Positions 55,101 to 62,416 of a stretch of 64,000 bases of DNA are shown piece after piece. The notes beneath the pieces are model-generated. The model did no database searches and was not told the origin of the DNA. It saw only the letters and a list, made by a program, of their open reading frames with translations. Where the stretch lies: contig CBDDLT010000021.1 in assembly GCA_965230755.1 (NCBI GenBank), forward strand, positions 151,502-215,501. The letters run 5' to 3'. This DNA comes from DATFJT01 sp965230755. GTDB lineage: Bacteria > Bacteroidota > Bacteroidia > Chitinophagales > Saprospiraceae. The translations under genes and the position numbers were made by a program. Positions within the stretch are counted from its first letter, which is position 1. Every line of letters starts with the position of its first letter.

Positions 55101-58100
55101 TGACTGTACTGCTGAAAGATGTTTCGAAGTGGAACAACCTGATCTAATCAGAATTACCGGTGATGTAACCGATGTATCTTGTTACGATGGTAATGATGGT
55201 AGTATTGAAATTACAGTTTCTGGTGGTACTGGTGCATATGACTATGAATGGGCTGATGGGCCAACTACGGCCGATAGAGATAATTTATCTGCAGGTACTT
55301 ACTGTGTAACCGTTACAGACGAAAATGACTGTACTGCTGAAAGATGTTTCGATGTAGAGCAACCGGATGAATTGGAAATCGATGGAAATGTTACTGATGT
55401 TTCTTGTCACGACGGTAATGATGGTAGCATTGATATTACTGTTTCTGGTGGTACTGGTTCATACGATTATGAATGGGTGGATGGTCCTATAACAGCGGAT
55501 AGAGATAACTTGACAGCAGGCACTTATTGTGTCACTGTTACAGACGAAAACGACTGTACTGCTGAAAGATGTTTTGAAGTAGACCAACCTAGAGCAATCG
55601 TTATCGATGGAGATGTTACAGATGTTTCTTGTCATGATGGTAATGATGGCAGTATTGATATTACAGTTTCTGGTGGTACTGGTTCATACGATTATGAGTG
55701 GGCAGACGGACTTACTTCTGCTGATAGAAATAACTTAGTTGCCGGTACTTACTGCGTTACCGTTACGGATGAAAACGACTGTACTGCGGAAAGGTGCTTC
55801 GAAGTAGAACAGCCTGATGTAATCAGAATTACCGGAGATGTTACTGACGTATCTTGTCATGATGGTAATGATGGAAGTATTGATATCACCGTTTCTGGTG
55901 GTACTGGTTCTTACGATTATGAGTGGGCTGATGGTCCTATTACTGCAGATAGAGATAACTTGACAGCGGGCACTTATTGCGTTACTGTTACAGACGAAAA
56001 TGACTGTACTGCGGAAAGATGTTTCGATGTGGAACAGCCTGATATAATTAGAATAACTGGCGATGTTACTGATGTTTCTTGTCATGATGGTAATGACGGT
56101 AGCATTGACATCACAGTTTCCGGTGGTACTGGATCCTACGATTATGAGTGGGCCGATGGGCCAACTTCTGAGGATAGAGATAATCTATCTGCTGGTACTT
56201 ACTGTGTAACAGTTACGGATCAAAACGATTGTACTGCAGAAAGATGTTTCGAGGTTGAACAACCTAATGCAATCGTTATCGACGGTGATGTAACGGATGT
56301 TTCATGTTACGGTGGTGATGATGGAAGCATTGATATCACTGTTTCTGGTGGTTCTGGCTCCTATGATTATGAGTGGGCTGATGGTCCTACTACTGAAGAT
56401 AGAGATAATCTATCTACTGGTACTTACTGCGTGACTGTTACCGATGAAAATGACTGTACTGCAGAGAGATGTTTCGATGTAGAGCAAGCGGATGAGATCA
56501 TTATTAATGGTGTAGTAACTGATCCTACTTGTCATGATGTAAATGATGGTAGTATTGATATCACCATTTCTGGTGGTACTGGTTCATATGATTACGAGTG
56601 GGGCGATGGTCCTACTACTGAGGATAGAAATAACTTAACTGAGGGTACTTTCTGTGTAACTGTTACGGATGAGAATGACTGTACTGCGGAAAGATGCTTC
56701 GAAGTGGAGCAGCCTGATTTGATTAGAATAAGAGGTGATGTAACGGATGTATCTTGTTACGGTGAAAATGATGGCAGTATTGACATCACTGTTACCGGCG
56801 GTACGGGTTCATACGATTATGAGTGGGGCGATGGTCCTACAACAGCAGATAGAAGTAATCTTACTGCGGGAACATATTGTGTTACTGTGACTGATGAAAA
56901 TGACTGTACTGCAGAAAGATGCTTTGATGTTGAACAACCAGATCGATTAACTGGAGATTTAGATATTACTGATCCAACATGTAATGACGATAATGGTGAA
57001 GCTAGAGCAAATGTCTCTGGAGGTACACCACCGTATAATTACGAGTGGAGCAGAAACAATACTGGAGCTTACTGGGTAGATGGCTTATCTGCTGGTCCTA
57101 TATCAGTTACCGTAACTGATGCCAATGATTGTGAAATTGTTCTTAATGGTGAATTAGAAGAATACGATCAACTGATCTGTAATGCTAAAGTAATCAGAAT
57201 GATTTCTACTAGAAATGGTAGTGATGGAGCGATAGAGGCCATTGTTTCGGGAGGAGAGTCTCCATATACTTACAACTGGGAATATGGCGGTGGAATGACA
57301 GCTGATACCAGAATTGTTGATAATGTATCATCTGGAACTTACTATTTGATAGTTACAGATGCCAACGGTTGTAGATGTATTTCACAAGTACATGTAACCA
57401 ATCCTGCTAAAGTTGGAAACTTTGTTTGGGAAGACCTGAATGGTAACGGACAGCAGGATCTAGGAGAGCCGGGAGTTGAAGGTGTAGAGGTAGAGATTAG
57501 CGGTACTGATATTTTCGGAAATTCTGTGATGTTATCTACTACTACTGATGACACTGGAATGTACATGTTCGATGTAAAACCTGGTGATTATAGCATCAGA
57601 TTTATCAAACCAAACGGAACTGAATTTACTGATCCTGGTATTGGTGGAGAAGATGTAGATAGTGATGCAGATCAAGGCGATGGAAGTACTCCAAGCTTTA
57701 CATTGACAGAAGGAGAGTATAATCCTGATATCGATGCGGGAATCATTGAGACTGTCAATATTGGAGACTATGTATGGTTCGACGATAATAAGGATGGCAT
57801 TCAGGATAATGATGAAGATGGAGTCGAAGATTTTGTTGTTCGATTAGTAAGTGCCGGACCAGATGGAATTTTTGGAACTGCAGACGATGTAATCGAAAGA
57901 ACGACCATGACAGATTCTGATGGCTACTATCTATTTACGAATGTTAGGCCTGGAACTTATAGAATCCTATTCGATCCTAATTCACTTCCTGCAAATACAA
58001 TGTTTACATTGGCTGATGTTGGTGGTGATGATACAGACAGTGATGTATTGGGTGTAAATGGTGAAACAATCAGCTTTGATGTTGTTTCAGGACAGGATGA

Positions 58101-59592
58101 TGACTTGAGCTGGGATGCCGGTATCAAGGACAATTGTCGCGAACTTCAGGACGGAGGAATTATTGGTGACGATGAGATGGGATGTCAAGCATTCTTTGAT
58201 CCTGAGCCAATGACTTCAACTGCACCACTTGGTAGCGATGAATACGAATTTAGATGGTACAGAAGTTTCATCAATATTCCATTCGATGTTAATTCTCCTG
58301 AATGGAGGTTAATTCCTGGTGCTGTAGAAGAGTCTTATGATCCTTCTGTAGTTGTATACACTACTTACTATGTAAGATTAGCGAGAATAAAAGGATGTGC
58401 TGTACCATTTGCAGCTTCCAATAGAGTTACAAAAGAGACTATTGGATGTGATAACGAATGCGACAATATAGTTAGAGCGGGAGTTATAGGTTATAGTGAA
58501 GCCAACTGTGGATCTTTTGATCCTTCTGAGATTGTAGAAGTCAATCCAGCAACTGGTGGAAGCGGTAGTCTTGAGTATCTATGGATATTCACAACTGATG
58601 ATCCGCCAAGTGCATCATCTACTTGGACTCCGATACCTGGAAGCAATTCTTCTAGTTATGACCCTTCACAAGTTGATCAAACAACTTACTTCATGCGATG
58701 CGTAAGAAGAGAAGATTGTACAAAGTATGTGGAAAGCAATATGGTTGTTAAGAGAGTCCATGATGATCCTACAGCTAATATTCTGAATACTGAAACTGAG
58801 TATTGTGTTAATGATTTCACTCAACTTGAGGCTTCTACGGATGCGGACATCGTATCTTACGAGTGGAACGTTCCTGGTTCGAATGAGGTGAATGTTTCAG
58901 GAAGTAGTGCAGAAGTTAGCTGGGCTACTGCAGGTACTCATACCATTACGCTTGAAGTTGAAGATAGATTTGGCTGTACTGCTCAAGATCAATTAACTGT
59001 GGATGTTTCTAATGATCCAAATGAATGTGCAGGAATGCTAATGGCCATTACGATTGATGCCAATTTGGTGAATGATGATGAAGTTCAAATTAATTACGAA
59101 GCATCTAGTGTTCAGAATAATGTACAATTTATTGTTGAGCGTTCTGATGACTTAGGTAACTCATTTGTACAAATCAATCAGTTCATGGAAATGACCAATT
59201 CTAATACTGCATTTGGTATTACAAATGATTATTCTCCAAGTTATGGAGTTAATCAGTATCGAATAACAATGATTAATCCTTTTGGAACAACTGTTTATAG
59301 TAATATAGCTGAAGTTGTAATCCAGGATGATCAAGACAATGGCATTTTCTTATCTCCAAATCCGATCGTTGGAGACCACTTGATCCTGAGCTCTGTTAAT
59401 AACCTTCAAGAGGGTACAGAATATGTGGTTTACAATGCGGAAGGTAAGATATTGATATCTAAGATTATTGGAGAAGAGACTTACAGGGAGTTAATCGATA
59501 CGGAGAATTGGCCTGAAGGAATGTACTTTGTAAAAGTAAAAGAACCTGGAATGAGACCGATTACTATTAAAGCTTTGAAATTCTGGCGTTAA
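49102..59592 (+). CDS. Giant SprB-repeat surface protein with SdrD_B, PKD and T9SS type A domains
   Basis: This protein (3496 aa) has a signal peptide (about residues 8-27). Two Ig-like modules of a GGxIGDD/FDP type follow (about 60-180 and 182-280). Thirty-three SprB-type repeats come next (284-2770): two divergent, 29 regular units of 75-77 residues, two divergent. The typical unit runs DGDVTDVSCHDGNDGSID, then VSGGTGSYDYEW, then AGTYCVTVTDENDC, and has four cysteines and a strong negative charge. Two SdrD_B-like domains (VGNFVWEDLNGNGQQD at 2771; IGDYVWFDDNKDGIQD near 2887), two more Ig-like modules, a PKD-like domain (about 3225-3310) and a beta module lead to the type A T9SS sorting domain (FLSPNPIVGDHLILSS to the end). 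Likely a filamentous adhesin or gliding track protein. Confidence 0.9.
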   Translation: MFRIEPHLIKTMVCVISVLFFFQVGFSSDSNLDSEILMVSFADGYEKDEIEYKVVSRDSCPFDIYDAGELCCDTMGCIPFDPGTIYESSPPRGGSGNYVYMWLRKVSYFDANGLLRYHDSEPIRLPNGDLYGGRDLDPGVHTVRTLYTRCVTTQECLDAGYGYFIETEYIEIDVKDCNCMPDDGGEIGDDQSTCFPFFDPAPLVSYNPATPADPTDPIRYRWYFSYEDTPFSTSTWNRIIGENDETIDPPLTDRDVYYYRLAFNPHCRDSFVLSNRVDIILGGDFTVIPNKEDVDCFGNNNGSITLATFDGNGPFTFEWSTSETTRTIDGLSPGTYDYTVTDVADCEKTGSVTITEPDELMITGNDVLLPCNGSLFGVVDIEVSGGVDPYTYIWNTGENTQDLIGKGAGTYCVTVTDANDCESEACYEIFEPDALDLDGDVTDVSCYDGDDGSISLTVSGGTTPYTYLWVPGGEMTSEITGLTAGQYCVTVTDQNNCRIEDCFEVEQPDEIIIDGDATDVSCYDGNDGSIDITVSGGTGNYTYEWSPDGQTTQDIDNLDAGQYCVTVTDENDCTAERCFDIEQPDEIEIDGDVNDVSCYDGNDGSINITVSGGTGTYDYQWADGPTSEDRTDLPEGTYCVTVTDENDCTAERCFDVEQPDELEIDGDVTDVTCYDDNDGEINITVSGGTGAYDYQWEDGPTSQNRTGLSEGTYCVTVTDENDCTAERCFDVEQPDEIIIDGDVNDVSCHDDNDGSIDITVSGGTGAYDYQWEDGPTTQDRTGLTEGTYCVTVTDENDCTAERCFEIEQPDPIVIQGSIWHVDCHDGNNGTITLFISGGTPTYEIDWQDPLTDGLDMQVDLVAGTYCVTVTDANDCTAERCFEVEQPDEIVIDGNVTDVSCYDGNDGSIDITVSGGTGVYEYEWSEGSTVQDLFSLTAGTYCVTVTDENDCTAERCFEVEQPDELEIDGDVTDVSCHDGNDGSIDVTVSGGTGPYDYEWQDGPTTADRNNLTEGTYCVTVTDQNDCSAERCFEIEQPDPIVIQGSIWHVDCHDGNNGTITLFISGGTPTYEIDWQDPLTDGLDMQVDLVAGTYCVTVTDANDCTAERCFEVEQAEEIVIDGDVTDVSCHDGNDGSIDITVSGGTGTYDYEWEDGTNTADRDNLTAGTYCVTVTDENDCTEERCFEVEQPDPIVIDGDVTDVSCYDGNDGSIDITVSGGTGTYDYEWEDGTNTADRDNLAAGTYCVTVTDENDCTAERCFEVEQPDELVIDGTVTDVSCHDGNDGSIDITVSGGTGAYDYEWEDGTNTADRDNLTAGTYCVTVTDENDCTAERCFEVEQPDPIVIDGDVTDVSCHDGNDGSIDITVSGGTGTYDYEWENGTNTPDRDNLTAGTYCVTVTDENDCTEERCFEVEQPDELVIDGDVTDVSCHDGNDGSIDITVSGGTGAYDYEWADGPTTADRDNLTAGTYCVTVTDENDCTAERCFEVEQPDPIEIDGDVTDVSCYDGDDGSIDITVSGGTGSYDYEWADGPTSADRNNLTAGTYCVTVTDENDCTAERCFEVEQPDELEIDGNITDVSCYGGDDGSIDVTVSGGTAPYNYQWADGPITADRDNLTAGTYCVTVTDDNDCTEARCFDVDQSDEIIIDGDVTDVSCHDGNDGSIDITVSGGTGSYDYAWADGPTSADRNNLVAGTYCVTVTDENDCTAERCFEVEQPDPIEIDGDVTDVSCYDGNDGSIDITVSGGTGSYDYEWADGPTSADRNNLVAGTYCVTVTDDNDCTAERCFEVEQPDELEIDGDVTDVSCHDGNDGSIDITVSGGTGSYDYEWADGPTSADRNNLVAGTYCVTVTDDNDCTVERCFEVEQPDELEIDGDVTDVSCHNGNDGSIDITVSGGTGSYDYEWADGPTSADRDNLVAGTYCVTVTDENDCTAERCFEVEQPDELEIDGDVTDVSCHDGNDGSIDITVSGGTGTYDYEWADGPTSADRNNLVAGTYCVTVTDDNDCTAERCFEVEQPDLIRITGDVTDVSCYDGNDGSIEITVSGGTGAYDYEWADGPTTADRDNLSAGTYCVTVTDENDCTAERCFDVEQPDELEIDGNVTDVSCHDGNDGSIDITVSGGTGSYDYEWVDGPITADRDNLTAGTYCVTVTDENDCTAERCFEVDQPRAIVIDGDVTDVSCHDGNDGSIDITVSGGTGSYDYEWADGLTSADRNNLVAGTYCVTVTDENDCTAERCFEVEQPDVIRITGDVTDVSCHDGNDGSIDITVSGGTGSYDYEWADGPITADRDNLTAGTYCVTVTDENDCTAERCFDVEQPDIIRITGDVTDVSCHDGNDGSIDITVSGGTGSYDYEWADGPTSEDRDNLSAGTYCVTVTDQNDCTAERCFEVEQPNAIVIDGDVTDVSCYGGDDGSIDITVSGGSGSYDYEWADGPTTEDRDNLSTGTYCVTVTDENDCTAERCFDVEQADEIIINGVVTDPTCHDVNDGSIDITISGGTGSYDYEWGDGPTTEDRNNLTEGTFCVTVTDENDCTAERCFEVEQPDLIRIRGDVTDVSCYGENDGSIDITVTGGTGSYDYEWGDGPTTADRSNLTAGTYCVTVTDENDCTAERCFDVEQPDRLTGDLDITDPTCNDDNGEARANVSGGTPPYNYEWSRNNTGAYWVDGLSAGPISVTVTDANDCEIVLNGELEEYDQLICNAKVIRMISTRNGSDGAIEAIVSGGESPYTYNWEYGGGMTADTRIVDNVSSGTYYLIVTDANGCRCISQVHVTNPAKVGNFVWEDLNGNGQQDLGEPGVEGVEVEISGTDIFGNSVMLSTTTDDTGMYMFDVKPGDYSIRFIKPNGTEFTDPGIGGEDVDSDADQGDGSTPSFTLTEGEYNPDIDAGIIETVNIGDYVWFDDNKDGIQDNDEDGVEDFVVRLVSAGPDGIFGTADDVIERTTMTDSDGYYLFTNVRPGTYRILFDPNSLPANTMFTLADVGGDDTDSDVLGVNGETISFDVVSGQDDDLSWDAGIKDNCRELQDGGIIGDDEMGCQAFFDPEPMTSTAPLGSDEYEFRWYRSFINIPFDVNSPEWRLIPGAVEESYDPSVVVYTTYYVRLARIKGCAVPFAASNRVTKETIGCDNECDNIVRAGVIGYSEANCGSFDPSEIVEVNPATGGSGSLEYLWIFTTDDPPSASSTWTPIPGSNSSSYDPSQVDQTTYFMRCVRREDCTKYVESNMVVKRVHDDPTANILNTETEYCVNDFTQLEASTDADIVSYEWNVPGSNEVNVSGSSAEVSWATAGTHTITLEVEDRFGCTAQDQLTVDVSNDPNECAGMLMAITIDANLVNDDEVQINYEASSVQNNVQFIVERSDDLGNSFVQINQFMEMTNSNTAFGITNDYSPSYGVNQYRITMINPFGTTVYSNIAEVVIQDDQDNGIFLSPNPIVGDHLILSSVNNLQEGTEYVVYNAEGKILISKIIGEETYRELIDTENWPEGMYFVKVKEPGMRPITIKALKFWR
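51544..51756 (+). repeat. Variant SprB unit 8, matching unit 11 in all 71 compared residues
   Basis: Unit 8 (start 51544) and unit 11 (start 52225) begin QGSIWHVDCHDGNNG instead of the usual DGDVTDVSC. For 71 residues the two encode the same protein. Comparing the codons I count 24 differences, all silent. The two variants lie exactly 681 bp apart, which equals three units. Confidence 0.9.
52225..52437 (+). repeat. Variant SprB unit 11, partner of unit 8
   Basis: This is the second copy of the QGSIWHV variant. It departs from unit 8 after the shared EVEQ, reading AEEIVI instead of PDEIVI. Both copies follow an EIEQPDPIVI end, so the duplicated block probably includes unit boundaries on both sides. 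Confidence 0.9.
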
Positions 59593-59628
59593 TAGTTTAG
59601 CGAATAATTTCCAACTAAAATTATACCG

Positions 59629-59658
59629 AAGGGTGGTCTTTATAGATCACCCTTTTTT
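59629..59658 (+). terminator. Rho-independent terminator after the giant gene
   Basis: AAGGGTGGTCT (59629-59639) pairs with AGATCACCCTT (59644-59654) around a four-base loop, giving an 11-bp stem with one G-T pair, followed by TTTT and an AT-rich tract. It lies 37 bp past the stop codon (59592) and within the convergent gap before the photolyase gene, whose stop is at 59657. Confidence 0.8.
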
Positions 59659-61003
59659 ATTTCACACCTTTATATGTTTCGAGACATCTCAAGCGTGAAG
59701 CCTTGAGATCAACCATAGGAGCGGGATAATCTAAAGAGTCTATTTCCGGAACCCACTTTTTTACATACTCCCCATTAGGGTCGAATTTCTTTTGCTGGGT
59801 CATCGGATTAAAAACCCTAAAATACGGTGATGCATCTGTACCAGTACCAGCAACCCATTGCCAACCTCCATTGTTGGAAGCCAGTTCGAAATCCATCAGT
59901 TTATCCGCAAAATACTGTTCTCCCCATTGCCAATTAATCAATAGATTTTTACAGAGAAAAGAAGCGGCAATCATTCTAACCCTATTGTGCATAAAGCCAG
60001 TAGCATTCAATTCTCTAACTCCAGCGTCGACCATCGGTATTCCGGTGTTTCCCTCCTTCCATCTTTCGAATTCCTCTTCATTATTTCTCCATTTGAGAAC
60101 TCCATATTCCTTTTTGAATGGTCCATCTACGACATATGGGTAATGGAACAAAATCATCGAGTAAAACTCCCTCCAGATCAGTTCATTGAGGTACTTTTCG
60201 TTGCGGTAAAATGCGAAGCGAACCAACTCTCGCACACTAATTGTACCGAATCTCAAATGCACACTTAATCGTGAAGTACCATCTATTGATGGGATATCTC
60301 TTGTATTGTGATAATTGGAAATTCTATCTGTGGAGATTTTTTTAGAGGGAGCAATAAATCTGCCTTGAACAAAGCCAATTTCCTTCAAGGAAGGAAAATG
60401 AGTTATTTCAAAATCTTCTTCAGTTGTCAAGTTAGAGAGATACTGCTCAGATGGATATGAATGATCAATTTGAGTGGTCTGATACTGCAGCTTCCACCGT
60501 TTTGAATACGGTGTATAAACTCGATAGGGACTTCCGTCGTCTTTAAGAATATCATTCTTATGGAATATTACATGATCCTTAAATTGCTTGAACTCTACCC
60601 CATTTGAGCTCAATAGATCAGCTATGTCTTGATCCCTTTGCAAAGCATAAGGTTCATAGTCTTCATTAGTATAAACAGCTTGTATAGAATGATCTTCAAT
60701 CAAAGATTCGAAAACATGCTTGGGCTCACCGAGGAAAATGGCCATTCTACCACCATTGCTTTCTAATCTTTTCTGCAATTGGCTTAACTCCGAATGTATG
60801 AAGCTGACCCTGGAATCATTATCCTCAAGTTTGGATAATATATGGGTGTCGAATATAAAAATAGGCAATACGCTGTGTTGTTGCTTCAGCGCTTCAAACA
60901 GTCCATGGTTATCAATTAGTCTAATATCTCTTCTAAACCAAAAGACAATTAATGATTTATCGCTTTTTTTTAATGTGGAAAATGATGTAACTTTATTTTT
61001 CAT
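59657..61003 (-). CDS. phr: Deoxyribodipyrimidine photolyase / cryptochrome family
   Basis: This protein (448 aa) has the photolyase N-terminal alpha/beta domain (LIVFWFRRDIRLIDNHGLFEAL) that binds an antenna cofactor. The C-terminal FAD domain shows SRLSVHLRFGTISVREL, NELIWREFYSMIL, the HNRVRMIAASFL loop, and NGGWQWVAGTGTDASPYFRVFNP containing the tryptophans of the electron chain. CPD photolyase repairs UV-induced pyrimidine dimers using blue light; a 6-4 photolyase or DASH cryptochrome is less likely from these motifs. It is transcribed alone, its start separated by 32 bp from the divergent lipoprotein gene. Photolyase suggests exposure to light in surface water or on surfaces. Confidence 0.92.
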   Translation of the reverse strand: MKNKVTSFSTLKKSDKSLIVFWFRRDIRLIDNHGLFEALKQQHSVLPIFIFDTHILSKLEDNDSRVSFIHSELSQLQKRLESNGGRMAIFLGEPKHVFESLIEDHSIQAVYTNEDYEPYALQRDQDIADLLSSNGVEFKQFKDHVIFHKNDILKDDGSPYRVYTPYSKRWKLQYQTTQIDHSYPSEQYLSNLTTEEDFEITHFPSLKEIGFVQGRFIAPSKKISTDRISNYHNTRDIPSIDGTSRLSVHLRFGTISVRELVRFAFYRNEKYLNELIWREFYSMILFHYPYVVDGPFKKEYGVLKWRNNEEEFERWKEGNTGIPMVDAGVRELNATGFMHNRVRMIAASFLCKNLLINWQWGEQYFADKLMDFELASNNGGWQWVAGTGTDASPYFRVFNPMTQQKKFDPNGEYVKKWVPEIDSLDYPAPMVDLKASRLRCLETYKGVK

Positions 61004-61035
61004 TCGAATTTTTCAGATTAGAAAACATTATAAAT

Positions 61036-61842
61036 ATGAAATCCTCTAATTACCTTATTTTATTATTTGTTTCTATAGCATTGGTGTTTTCCTCTTGCTC
61101 AACTGAACAGAAAGAAAATACTTCTTTGTTGTCAATTGTTCAAAATGGGGATTCAAATTTAGGGAGAGACTCGCTCAGAACCCTTAAAGAAGAGGTCCGA
61201 CTTTTTGTCGAAGACGATCAAAACGGTGCTGATTCGAAAGTTGAACTAATGTATGAGTATGGATTACTTTTAGATAGAAATAGAAGTTTTTCAGAAAGCA
61301 CCAGGGTATTTAAGGATATTGTTATTGATTATGGTGATTCTGAATGGTCTGAAAAAGCACTTTATGTCCTAATGAACACGTATAAGGTTAAGGTAAAAAG
61401 TCCCCAAGCTGCAGAATTTTTAAGTGCCGTTCTTCTGGCAAAGAATCCGGATCATCCCAAGAAAGATGAATTGAATGGTAATATTGGAGATAGTTTTAAA
61501 GGGATAAGTGAAGGATTGGCCAGTATAGAATCCAAAGCACTTTATGAAGAAGAAGGCGAAGTAAAAGTGGATCGTGTGACGGCTAATCAATTTGTGTTTT
61601 TATCACAGGTCAATGCCAGTTTAAGACCCCAAGACGAAAAATCAAGACATTATTTGGACAGAGCATCGGAATTCGCCAGATCCATCGTCAATAACGAAGA
61701 GTTGTTGGATATTTTCAATCTGCTCATTCGCTTGTACCCTGACTCTAAAGAAGGTCAACAGGCTTTGTTCTTAAAGGCTTTTCATCTGGAAAATGTAGTC
61801 AAGGACAAAGAATCAGCTCGATCTTTATACCAAGAGTTTTGA
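61036..61842 (+). CDS. TPR-like lipoprotein, main reading frame (apparent frameshift at the 3' end)
   Basis: This protein (268 aa in the open frame) has a lipoprotein signal ending VFSSCST (lipid Cys about residue 21). TPR-like helix pairs follow: ELMYEYGLLLDRNRSFSEST, SEKALYVLMNTYKVK, LLIRLYPDSKEGQQALFLKA. These resemble outer-membrane assembly and envelope scaffold lipoproteins such as BamD, without a direct match. The frame stops at TGA (61840-61842) after YQEF, but a one-base shift backwards continues as LRKYPENGFAKDAQFLL for 38 residues, exactly what the last TPR should be. The cause is a missing T in a short T-run (GAGTTTTGAG), either a real mutation or a sequencing error. Confidence 0.7.
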   Translation: MKSSNYLILLFVSIALVFSSCSTEQKENTSLLSIVQNGDSNLGRDSLRTLKEEVRLFVEDDQNGADSKVELMYEYGLLLDRNRSFSESTRVFKDIVIDYGDSEWSEKALYVLMNTYKVKVKSPQAAEFLSAVLLAKNPDHPKKDELNGNIGDSFKGISEGLASIESKALYEEEGEVKVDRVTANQFVFLSQVNASLRPQDEKSRHYLDRASEFARSIVNNEELLDIFNLLIRLYPDSKEGQQALFLKAFHLENVVKDKESARSLYQEF

Positions 61843-61955
61843 GAAAATATCCCGAAAACGGATTTGCCAAAGACGCACAATTCCTTTTGGACAACATCGA
61901 TAAAACTGAGGAGGAAATTTTGAAGGAGTTTGAGCAAAATATAAAAGAAAACTAA
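61839..61955 (+). pseudogene. Out-of-frame C-terminal tail of the TPR-like lipoprotein
   Basis: This 38-codon stretch reads LRKYPENGFAKDAQFLLDN and ends FEQNIKEN before TAA (61953-61955). It has no start of its own and continues the TPR pattern of the frame before it (ARSLYQEF). Adding one T near 61837-61840 joins the two frames and gives a protein of about 306 residues. Confidence 0.75.
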
Positions 61956-61957
61956 TT

Positions 61958-62413
61958 CTATAGCTCTAAGGTCTGCTTGTGTATTATTTTAAGCGGCGAC
62001 CCTTTGATTTTAACCTTTACTATTAATTCATATTCGGAATACACATTACCGAGGACTTTTAGGCCTTTGACCAATTGGTCACCCACAAAAGAATTGGAAC
62101 TTTCCTCTATCTTACTTTTTAATTTTTTGTAGTCCATGGAGAATTTAAAGGAATAGTCATTGTCACTGTTCAATTTGATTTCGACCTTATAGTCCTTCTT
62201 GGCCAGTACATACCTATCCGTCTTTTTGTTTCTCCACCACCCTCTCTTGTAGTCTTCATAGAATTCGAACTCGATACTTTGAATGAGCAAGTCCTGTTTC
62301 GAATGGATATCAAGTACACCTTTCAGCGTTTCCGCATCCAACTGCATAGTTTCCTTTCTAATTGAAAGAGACATCTGATCGTATACCAAAAATTTCTTTA
62401 GGCTCATAGCCAA
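61958..62413 (-). CDS. Uncharacterised beta-rich protein (Spo0M/arrestin-like guess)
   Basis: I do not recognise this protein (151 aa) with confidence. It lacks a signal peptide and membrane helices. The sequence alternates charged and hydrophobic residues (LLIQSIEFEFYEDYKRGWW, DYKVEIKLNSDNDYSFKFS, SEYELIVKVKIKGS), which suggests a beta-sandwich, loosely like the arrestin-fold sporulation-control protein Spo0M. It lies 3 bp from the stop of the uncharacterised gene upstream on the same strand, so they belong to one transcript. The start at 62413 gives MAMSLKKF; the ATG at codon 3 is possible. Confidence 0.6.
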   Translation of the reverse strand: MAMSLKKFLVYDQMSLSIRKETMQLDAETLKGVLDIHSKQDLLIQSIEFEFYEDYKRGWWRNKKTDRYVLAKKDYKVEIKLNSDNDYSFKFSMDYKKLKSKIEESSNSFVGDQLVKGLKVLGNVYSEYELIVKVKIKGSPLKIIHKQTLEL

Positions 62414-62416
62414 TGA

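Larger units (their letters stand above)
49951..57411 (+). repeat. Tandem SprB-type repeat array inside the giant gene, 33 units
   Basis: Unit starts were worked out in frame. Units 1 and 2 (49951, 50191) are divergent. Units 3-31 begin at 50413 and end at 56955; 25 are exactly 225 bp, units 3 and 4 are 228 bp and units 8 and 11 are 231 bp, totalling 6543 bp. Units 32 (56956) and 33 (57181) are again divergent. Each of units 3-31 encodes four cysteines (116 in all). Copy number may be miscounted if the assembly collapsed any units. Confidence 0.9.

Noticed and set aside
49875..56085. Minus-strand open frames inside the giant gene (for example 50704-51075, 51085-51525, 55735-56085)
   Set aside because: They recur with the repeat period and encode low-complexity Ile/Ser/Thr-rich chains; they are antisense shadows of the repeats.
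50413..56955. 225-bp repeats could be read as a CRISPR or DNA-satellite array
   Set aside because: All units stay in one coding frame, are far longer than CRISPR repeats, have no spacers and fit the SprB protein repeat.
61837..61842. Programmed -1 frameshift in the TPR-like lipoprotein gene
   Set aside because: The site GAGTTTTGAG is not a canonical slippery heptamer and no downstream stem is clear; a lost T is simpler.
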